From PNAI01 sp964575715 (lineage in GTDB: Bacteria; Pseudomonadota; Alphaproteobacteria; Rhizobiales; Xanthobacteraceae), in the NCBI GenBank assembly GCA_964575715.1, contig CAZNSG010000355.1, forward strand, positions 1 through 5,071: DNA of 5,071 bases. Reading direction: 5' to 3'. The position numbers were made by a program, and so were the translations under genes. Within the stretch, counting starts at the first letter, position 1. The number at the start of each line of letters is the position of its first letter. A model generated the notes under the pieces. That model made no database searches, had not been told where the DNA came from, and saw only the letters and a list, made by a program, of their open reading frames with translations. This document shows positions 1-4,931 of the stretch, one piece after another.

Positions 1-30
1 TAAACCCGACATCGGTGGGCGCTCCTCAGG

Positions 31-69
31 ATGAGGTCGGCAGGCGTAGCAGAATGAGGTCAGCAGGCG
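31..69. repeat. Pair of 16-bp direct repeats, 23-bp period
   Basis: The 16-mer atgaggtcRgcaggcg occurs at 31-46 and 54-69 with one mismatch (g or a at R). The first copy overlaps a small inverted repeat, cctca at 24-28 and tgagg at 32-36. Both lie in non-coding DNA beyond the 3' end of the kinase-like gene and just before the REP-like palindrome at 105-145, so the whole 24-145 stretch may be one composite intergenic repeat. No function can be assigned from sequence. Confidence 0.6.
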
Positions 70-104
70 CGCCACTCATGGGCGCGAGCAGCAAACGCCA
101 CCCT

Positions 105-145
105 CATGGTGAGGAGCGCAGCGAAGCTGCGCGTCTCGAACCATG
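105..145. repeat. REP-like intergenic palindrome
   Basis: This is an imperfect hairpin. An inner perfect 7-bp stem (gcgcagc at 116-122, gctgcgc at 126-132) encloses a GAA loop, and an outer 6-bp stem is formed by catggt at 105-110 and accatg at 140-145. A second small inverted repeat, gccgg at 146-150 and ccggc at 160-164, follows at once. The catggtgaggagc...gtctcgaaccatg pattern resembles, from memory, an abundant dispersed repeat in Bradyrhizobium-type genomes. It lies about 65 bp beyond the stop of the minus-strand kinase-like gene, so it could also stabilise or end that transcript, although there is no T-tract. Confidence 0.6.
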
Positions 146-209
146 GCCGGGAATTAATACCGGCGAACCAGCGTTTGCGGCCAGCTTCAATATTTCTGAC
201 GCAGTAGAA

Positions 210-1277
210 CTAGAAGGCGAAGCGGTCGCGCAGATTGCGGCGATCCGCGATGATGCGAGCTACCGTTGCTCGTTCGGTTTCGTTGGCGATCAGCGTATCG
301 ATGAGATCGATCTGGTTCATGGCGACGAGCTGGAGGATCTCGCTGCGCACGCCGCCGGTTGTGTCGCGCGGCAGCGCGTCGACGATCTGGAGCCGTTCGG
401 GCGACTTGGCCGGCCCGACCGCGCCGACAATGAAATCGCGCGCGGCCTGTTCGGACAAGCCGGGCGCCTCGATAAAGGCATAGAGGCCGGTGCCGGCGCG
501 CCGGTCGGGGAACGCGACCACGGCGGCATCGCGCACCTGCGGGTGGCTCTTGAAGTGCGTTGCGATCGTGGGCGCATCATAGACCAGCCGCGGGCCGCCG
601 CCTTCGCGATCGGTAAAGCGAAACAGACCGCGGGTGACGAAATAATAGACTTTCTTGCCAGTCGCCATCCACAGCCGCGTCGGCCAGCTCTTGCGCGCCA
701 GCACGCGGCGCTCCGACGAGGTCAGCGCCTCGGGGGCGTAGCGGCGTTTATGTTTGAGCAGATGCCGCAGGTCTTCGTAGGCGGCCATGCGATAGAACAG
801 GCCGCGGCGGGAGAAGTGCATTGCTAGCTGGAAATCGGTGAGATAGGCGCGGCCATCCGTGCCGCGCAGCCAATTCTGTTCTTTCGCAAGATCGTTGTGA
901 CAGATACCAGCGCGGTGCAGTTTGCGCAGAGCGGTCTTGGCGGTGCGGAAATAATTGCGGTCGCCCTGCGGCTTGGCGATGTGGAGGGCAACGCCATTGA
1001 TCCAGCTGCGCACCAGCGCGCGGCGGCCGGCGAACAGGAGCGCCGGCGCAATGCCGAGTTCGCCCGCGCGCGCGAGCGCATTGCGCTCACGCGTGAATAG
1101 CAGGCGCGCGAGCGGCGACGCCCACCATGTTACGGTGTCGATCCGGCGCAGCACGGCTTCGACCTCGCCCGTTCGCGTTGTGAATAAGCCGCGCTCGACC
1201 GTGCTGAAGACGTCGCGCTTGAGCACGACATCGCTCTGCCAGCGGCCGGCGAGTTCGCTTGGGATTTGCTCGGGCAT
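210..1277 (-). CDS. Kinase-like domain fused to an AMP-binding_C-like domain
   Basis: A 355-residue protein with two recognisable parts. Residues about 18-185 look like a minimal protein-kinase/LPS-kinase fold: a helix C glutamate candidate (E64), a catalytic motif HNDLAKEQN with H127, D129, K132 and N135, and a metal-binding DFQ (D148) in place of DFG. There is no clear glycine-rich loop, and arginine (R44) sits where the ATP-anchoring lysine is expected. After a linker, residues about 232-318 match the C-terminal domain of acyl-CoA/AMP-forming synthetases (HPQVRDAAVVAFPD, then LPRDTTGGVRSEIL). The usual catalytic lysine of the PxxxxGK motif is glycine here (G309, bases 351-353), so adenylation is not expected. 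No signal peptide or membrane segment is seen, so it is probably cytoplasmic. The ATG at 1277 is preferred over the in-frame TTG at 1283 because GAGGA lies 6 nt upstream of it. The substrate is unknown; a phosphotransferase acting on lipid, sugar or protein is possible. Confidence 0.75.
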   Translation of the reverse strand: MPEQIPSELAGRWQSDVVLKRDVFSTVERGLFTTRTGEVEAVLRRIDTVTWWASPLARLLFTRERNALARAGELGIAPALLFAGRRALVRSWINGVALHIAKPQGDRNYFRTAKTALRKLHRAGICHNDLAKEQNWLRGTDGRAYLTDFQLAMHFSRRGLFYRMAAYEDLRHLLKHKRRYAPEALTSSERRVLARKSWPTRLWMATGKKVYYFVTRGLFRFTDREGGGPRLVYDAPTIATHFKSHPQVRDAAVVAFPDRRAGTGLYAFIEAPGLSEQAARDFIVGAVGPAKSPERLQIVDALPRDTTGGVRSEILQLVAMNQIDLIDTLIANETERATVARIIADRRNLRDRFAF

Positions 1278-1283
1278 GCTCAA

Positions 1284-1288
1284 TCCTC
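1284..1288 (-). promoter_or_regulatory. Ribosome binding site that fixes the kinase-like start
   Basis: On the minus strand GAGGA is followed by TTGAGC and then ATG, which gives a normal 6-nt spacing to the ATG at 1277-1275. The alternative TTG at 1283 would directly abut the Shine-Dalgarno sequence and is therefore unlikely. Confidence 0.6.
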
Positions 1289-1617
1289 GTCCGTGTATTT
1301 AGCATGGCCGGGAACGGATCGCACGGATAACTCCCAGCAAATGGCCCGGTTATTGATGTGAAGGGGGAAATTTCGATTTTATTGTCTGGGATTTGGTGAG
1401 AGCGGCTTGGCCGTTGTTCACGTCGATAAAGTTAACGCTCGCCCGCTTCGAAACTTTCAGTCCGAATTTTCGAATTTTGGAGTTGCGCCGGACTTAGGTT
1501 ATGCAAACATTCGCACGCCAACCATTGAAGTTTCATCGAAGTCATTCTTATGCGGCCGCCACTTAGAATAATTTATAAGATCTCGTGAGGAATTTGGAAG
1601 AATCACAATTGACCGTG
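1289..1617. other. Long divergent intergenic region
   Basis: No gene is supported here. The region separates the minus-strand kinase-like gene from the plus-strand transaldolase and must hold both promoters. The right part is clearly richer in A and T than the flanking coding DNA. A tandem duplication of cgaatttt lies at 1463-1470 and 1471-1478. I see no convincing -35/-10 pair for the kinase-like gene; TGCTAAATA on the minus strand near 1300-1308 is a weak candidate. No RNA gene or strong hairpin was recognised. Confidence 0.5.
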
Positions 1618-1626
1618 TGCTATACT
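1618..1626 (+). promoter_or_regulatory. Extended -10 promoter of the transaldolase gene
   Basis: TGC followed directly by TATACT forms an extended -10 element, 38 bp upstream of the transaldolase ATG, so transcription would begin near 1632-1634 with a leader of about 30 nt. A good -35 at 16-18 bp spacing is absent, which is tolerated by extended -10 promoters. TTGACC at 1609-1614 is too close to act as its -35. Confidence 0.45.
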
Positions 1627-1663
1627 TTTACATCGAGCCGACGATTCTCTGGAGACCAAATAA

Positions 1664-2401
1664 ATGCCAAGCGTGCAGGATCTAAAGATAAAGATTTTTG
1701 CCGACGGCGCCAATCTCAAGGGAATTCTTGAGATGGCGAAGCTTCCGCATGTCAAGGGCTTTACAACAAATCCCACTTTGATGCGCAAAGAGGGCGTTAC
1801 GGATTACGAGTCTTTCGCGCGCAATCTGCTCGATCAGGTCAAGCATCACCCGATTTCATTCGAAGTTTTCGCCGATGACTTTCCGGGCATGATCGCGCAA
1901 GGGCGCGCCATCGCATCGTGGGGAAAGAACGTGAATGTGAAGGTGCCGGTGATGAACACCAAGGGTGAATTCACCGGCCCGGTTCTGCGCACGCTCGCAG
2001 GCGAAGGAGTGGAGCTCAACGTGACGGCGATCTTTACTGCGGAGCAGGTGCGTCAAGTTGCGGACGTCCTTGATCCTGCGGTGCCTGCGATCGTCTCGGT
2101 ATTCGCCGGGCGCATCGCGGATACGGGCGTTGATCCGGTTCTGCTGATGCGCAAATGCATGGACATCCTGAAGGCCAAGCCGAAGGCCGAATTGTTGTGG
2201 GCGAGCCCGCGCGAGATTCTCAATATCTTCCAGGCCGACGAAATCGGTTGTCACATCATCACCTGCACCAATGACATGATTTCTAAGCTCAACCTGGTGG
2301 GTAGAGATTTGTTTGAATATTCGCGCGAGGCGGTGCAGATATTCCATCGCGATGCGACGGCCTCGGGTTTGTCGGTCAAGTCCGCTAAGAATGCCGCTTA
2401 G
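1664..2401 (+). CDS. Transaldolase family protein
   Basis: A 245-residue class I (Schiff-base) aldolase of the transaldolase/fructose-6-phosphate aldolase family, which moves a dihydroxyacetone unit between sugar phosphates in the cytoplasm. The catalytic set can be read in order: D14 (FADGA), N36 (TTNPTL), E67, Schiff-base lysine K93 (VKVPV), N119 and T121 (ELNVT), S145, F147 and R150 (SVFAGRI). Phe at 147 corresponds to Phe178 of E. coli TalB, whereas fructose-6-phosphate aldolase has Tyr there, so true transaldolase activity is the better guess. The length lies between small TalC/FSA proteins (about 215-220) and TalB (about 317). GGAGA sits 8 nt before the ATG. A methyltransferase follows 44 bp downstream on the same strand, suggesting an operon for sugar synthesis rather than a housekeeping pentose-phosphate role; the pathway is inferred. 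Confidence 0.88.
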   Translation: MPSVQDLKIKIFADGANLKGILEMAKLPHVKGFTTNPTLMRKEGVTDYESFARNLLDQVKHHPISFEVFADDFPGMIAQGRAIASWGKNVNVKVPVMNTKGEFTGPVLRTLAGEGVELNVTAIFTAEQVRQVADVLDPAVPAIVSVFAGRIADTGVDPVLLMRKCMDILKAKPKAELLWASPREILNIFQADEIGCHIITCTNDMISKLNLVGRDLFEYSREAVQIFHRDATASGLSVKSAKNAA

Positions 2402-2445
2402 TAGTATAATCTGGTTACCTAAAATGGTTAAATTCATAATGGGCG

Positions 2446-3285
2446 ATGCACAACGGACCTGAAAACATCGACCACGCCACGGTCCGCGATTTTGGCCGGG
2501 AATGGCAACGCTTCGACCAGACTGGCATTTCTCAAGATGAACTGCTGCGGATATTCGGCCAGTATTTCGCAATTTTTCCCTGGGAAAGCTTGCCACGCGA
2601 CGCCACGGGCTTCGATGCCGGCTGCGGGAGCGGGCGTTGGGCTGCGCTGGTGGCGCCGCGCGTGGGCCATCTCCACTGTGTCGATGCAAGTTCCGAAGCG
2701 CTCGCCATCGCGCAAAAAAATCTCATAAGCCTTAGCAATGTAAGCTTCCACGTGGCCGCGCTCGACGCCATGCCTTTGTCCGATGGCGGCATGGATTTCG
2801 GTTATAGTCTTGGCGTGATCCACCATCTGCCCGATCCCCAAGCTGGGCTCGCCGCTTGCGTGAAGAAGCTAAAGCCTAGGGCGCCGATGCTTATCTATAT
2901 TTATTATGCGTTCGACAATCGGCCCGCGTGGTTCCGCCTGCTCTGGCACGCAAGCAACCTCCTGCGCCGCTCGATATCGAAGGCGCCGTTCCGCCTGAAA
3001 TCGGCGATCGCTGAGTTTATTGCTGCCTTCGTCTATTGGCCCCTGGCGCGCGGGGCACGGCTGTTTGAGCGGCTTGGCTGCAATGTTGCCAATTGGCCAC
3101 TCAGCACCTATCGCTGGCACAGCTATTACATCATGCGCACCGATGCACTCGATCGTTTCGGCACGCGGCTCGAGCATCGCATGACCCAAGCCAAGATCAA
3201 GGCGGTGATGGAAGAGGCAGGTCTGCGCGACATACGCTTTTCCGATTCCGTGCCATTCTGGTGCGCGGTCGGGCACAAAATATGA
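2446..3285 (+). CDS. Class I SAM-dependent methyltransferase
   Basis: A 279-residue Rossmann-fold methyltransferase. Motif I is FDAGCGSGR (residues 56-64), the acidic residue ending strand 2 is D80, motif II is ALDAMP with D107, and the post-motif segment is GVIHHLPDP (123-131). An amphipathic, aromatic-rich insert (about 160-230) precedes a C-terminal EEAGL..I segment typical of these enzymes, and may bind substrate or touch the membrane. The conserved N-terminal block ATVRDFGREWQRFD supports a start at or very near the ATG at 2446, although no clear Shine-Dalgarno is present. A TATAAT hexamer at 2405-2410, just after the transaldolase stop, lacks a fitting -35. Such enzymes methylate sugars or small molecules in surface-polysaccharide clusters; the acceptor cannot be told from sequence. 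Confidence 0.87.
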   Translation: MHNGPENIDHATVRDFGREWQRFDQTGISQDELLRIFGQYFAIFPWESLPRDATGFDAGCGSGRWAALVAPRVGHLHCVDASSEALAIAQKNLISLSNVSFHVAALDAMPLSDGGMDFGYSLGVIHHLPDPQAGLAACVKKLKPRAPMLIYIYYAFDNRPAWFRLLWHASNLLRRSISKAPFRLKSAIAEFIAAFVYWPLARGARLFERLGCNVANWPLSTYRWHSYYIMRTDALDRFGTRLEHRMTQAKIKAVMEEAGLRDIRFSDSVPFWCAVGHKI

Positions 3286-3377
3286 ATTGGCTACCGAGCT
3301 TAATGACCGGCTACCGAAACACTGCTGGTTATGACGTCATTTATTCAGTCACGTTTGCAGTGCGCGACGCTTTGTAG
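3282..3377 (+). CDS. 31-codon ORF coupled to the methyltransferase stop
   Basis: The ATG overlaps the methyltransferase stop as ATGA, a typical arrangement for translational coupling. The 31-residue product begins MNWLPSLMTGYRN and ends VRDAL. I do not recognise it. It ends directly before the IS630-type transposase remnant, so it may be the first codons of a gene destroyed by that event, or chance. It contains a 9-bp direct repeat, ggctaccga, at 3289-3297 and 3309-3317. No Shine-Dalgarno is evident. Confidence 0.22.
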   Translation: MNWLPSLMTGYRNTAGYDVIYSVTFAVRDAL

Positions 3378-3491
3378 CTCTTGAACCATTGGCGGAATGC
3401 TTAGCGGTAGCGCATCGGCGCCCTGCTCGAATGCTTCACGCCACAAGAATGTGCTAACTACATCGCCAATGCCGGATACGCTTCAGCGTGA
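3378..3491 (+). pseudogene. IS630-type transposase, C-terminal remnant
   Basis: In the frame beginning at 3378 the last 26 codons before the TGA at 3489 read RIGALLE then CFTPQECANYIANAGY, which matches the conserved C-terminal tail of IS630-family transposases (F-x-P-x-E-C-x-N-Y...AGY). Immediately upstream the same frame carries TAG codons at 3402 and 3408, and the catalytic DDE part is missing, so only a decayed tail remains. Weak similarity may continue upstream in a shifted frame. The remnant sits between the methyltransferase and a truncated 2-epimerase, marking an old insertion or deletion point. Confidence 0.65.
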
Positions 3492-3508
3492 GACGATCAT
3501 GCTCTGGT

Positions 3509-3607
3509 GTGACAGCACTGATAACATTGGTCGCCGGGGCGCGGCCGAATTTCATGAAGATCGCGCCGATTGCGTGTGCACTCGATCAGGCGCGCGATTG
3601 GATTCAT
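3509..3607 (+). pseudogene. UDP-GlcNAc 2-epimerase (WecB-like), N-terminal stub
   Basis: From a GTG at 3509 the frame reads TALITLVAGARPNFMKIAPI and then a short ALDQARDW helix. This is the start of non-hydrolysing UDP-N-acetylglucosamine 2-epimerases, which make UDP-ManNAc for surface polysaccharides; G-x-RP-x-x-x-K is the UDP-sugar-binding first loop. Similarity stops after roughly 30-35 residues: the expected HTGQHYD segment never appears and the frame drifts into DNA that belongs to the 3' end of the convergent oxidoreductase gene. A full enzyme has about 370 residues, so over nine tenths is gone. The frame is open upstream to a GTG at 3488. The true start may also have been disturbed by the adjacent transposase remnant. 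Bases 3608-3668 contain nothing recognisable. Confidence 0.72.
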
Positions 3608-3668
3608 GTCGAAATTTTTCGTAGTATACGATTGATCCAAGGGGAGGACCGATATCGCTCGAATATCA

Positions 3669-4532
3669 TCAAATTAATACAGACTGTCCCCCCAGTCCCA
3701 TGGACTTTTCAGCTGCCGCAATTGCTCGAACAATGCCGATGCCTGTTTCAATTTGGGAAGCATCTGCTTTACCAGATCGAACGGCCTGCAGAAATGCACC
3801 CATCTCCCGCGTTAGAGGCAAGTCATCGGAATAGGCTGGATACGCGAGTTCGCCTTGTCTGCCGTAGAGCGCCAACTGCCGTTCGGCCTTGTCGTCAAAA
3901 ACCAGGGTTCCATTTTCGCATACCACGGTCATTTGCTTGCGCCGAACGTGCGAAAGCCAGCTTATTGTTGAGATGACGGGTGTGTTACCGAATTGGAATC
4001 TCGACAACGCCGCCTCGGCCCTTGGACTGCCGGAAAGACTCCAAGCGGTGACGCTGTCCGGATTGCGGCAAAATATGACTTGCGCCATCGAGAGATCATG
4101 TGGAAGCCAGTCCCACAGGACGGATGAATCCGTACGGGGATTATCGTTCAGCCCCTCGCAAAGCAAATATCGGATGGCACCCAACGCCGGCAGCAATTTC
4201 AAAGCCGCGAGAAATACCGGGTGATAGAGATAAATGTGCCCGATAAAAATCACCGCTCCCGAGCGTGCGGCCGCGTCTCGTATGCGTTCAGCATCGGAAA
4301 CCGTCGTTGTCATCGGCTTCTCGATGAAAGTTGCAATGCCAGCTTCGATGTATGGCAGCGCAGTTTGGGCATGTGTTGCGCTTTGGGTGGCGATCAGAAC
4401 ACCATCGAGCCTTGCTGGCGGGCGCTCCCCCTTCGCGATTGTCGTGAGCGATACGTCCGGGAACGACAATAGCGTTCGCTCGATGTTTTGACCCCATCGT
4501 CCGTGCCCGACGAGTCCAAGCCGGAGAATCAT
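3669..4532 (-). CDS. Gfo/Idh/MocA-family oxidoreductase
   Basis: A 287-residue NAD(P)-dependent sugar or cyclitol dehydrogenase/reductase. The N-terminal Rossmann fold opens with GLVGHGRWG (residues 6-14); the family's EKP motif is at 71-73 with K72, which usually takes part in catalysis, and the (W)LPHDLS segment at 142-148 supplies the conserved H145 and D146. The C-terminal alpha/beta domain (about 115-287) is short; relatives are often 320-380 residues. The start is sound because the first strand begins at residue 2, although the ribosome binding site is weak (a GAGTGG-like stretch). The gene lies 57 bp downstream of the epimerase fragment on the same strand, as in an operon. A weak inverted repeat (aggaa/ttcct at 4572-4588) lies in the gap. 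If the upstream gene was cut by an insertion, this gene may have lost its promoter. The substrate is unknown; a nucleotide-linked keto-sugar or inositol-like compound is plausible. Confidence 0.85.
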   Translation of the reverse strand: MILRLGLVGHGRWGQNIERTLLSFPDVSLTTIAKGERPPARLDGVLIATQSATHAQTALPYIEAGIATFIEKPMTTTVSDAERIRDAAARSGAVIFIGHIYLYHPVFLAALKLLPALGAIRYLLCEGLNDNPRTDSSVLWDWLPHDLSMAQVIFCRNPDSVTAWSLSGSPRAEAALSRFQFGNTPVISTISWLSHVRRKQMTVVCENGTLVFDDKAERQLALYGRQGELAYPAYSDDLPLTREMGAFLQAVRSGKADASQIETGIGIVRAIAAAEKSMGLGGQSVLI

Positions 4533-4589
4533 CCAACCACTCGCACTTTTAAAACGATCTGTTGGTGAGTGAGGAACCCGGATTTCCTG

Positions 4590-4931
4590 CTAATCTTTAT
4601 AGTTGTCCTGCGCGCGTGCCCAAGCAACAAAGCGGGCAAGACCCGTTTGCAAATCCACCTGCGATGCGTAGCCCAAGTCCTTGGCGGCCTTCGTAAGGTC
4701 CGGACAGCGGCGCAGCGGCTCACCGGCGGGATAGGTGTCGGGATACGAAATGTAACGGAACGTCGCGCCCGGCACTACCGAAGAATACATCGTCGCGAGA
4801 TCTCCCATGGAAATCTCGTTATTGGCATTACCGATGTTGTAGGGCTCGCCGTGTCTCCCGCTGAGGAGCGTCTTGAGGAAGCCAGAGATTGCGTCGGTAA
4901 TGTAGCAAAATGTCCGCGTCTGCCGTCCATC
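4590..4931 (-). pseudogene. NAD-dependent nucleotide-sugar epimerase/dehydratase, C-terminal fragment
   Basis: The fragment of 113 residues begins DGRQTRTFCYITDA and runs through EPYNIGN and EPLRRCPDLTKA to a final DLQTGLARFVAW helix. These are the substrate-domain signatures of extended short-chain dehydrogenases such as UDP-glucuronate decarboxylase, UDP-sugar 4-epimerase and dTDP-glucose 4,6-dehydratase. The Rossmann nucleotide-binding loop and the catalytic YxxxK, which normally lie in the first 160 residues, are absent. The frame stays open to the right edge of the window, but the residues encoded by 4932-5069 are cysteine- and proline-rich and do not resemble the family; the break coincides with the start of IS-like repeats. 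I therefore read it as a gene cut by an insertion sequence, and the fragment alone cannot be active. Which sugar it acted on cannot be decided. Confidence 0.75.

Noticed and set aside
15..827. Plus-strand open frame of 270 codons
   Set aside because: It lies antisense to the kinase-like gene, is low-complexity in Arg/Ala/Gly, shows no family motif, and is typical of GC-rich antisense shadows.
1856..2689. Minus-strand open frame of 277 codons
   Set aside because: It is antisense to the transaldolase and the methyltransferase start, both of which have complete catalytic motifs; no motif of its own.
2434..3276. Two minus-strand open frames opposite the methyltransferase
   Set aside because: Both are His/Arg-rich shadows with no recognisable domain; the plus strand encodes a convincing methyltransferase.
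3331..3340. Perfect palindrome atgacgtcat
   Set aside because: A single 10-bp palindrome in a decayed intergenic stretch with no paired site or nearby promoter; chance is sufficient.
3345..3482. Minus-strand 45-codon open stretch with a protein-like composition
   Set aside because: It has no ATG start before its last third and is the complement of the IS630 transposase remnant, which gives a much better family match on the plus strand.
3488..3976. A 162-codon protein starting with the WecB-like motif
   Set aside because: Only the first part resembles a 2-epimerase; from 3669 it is antisense to the oxidoreductase, so the length is accidental.
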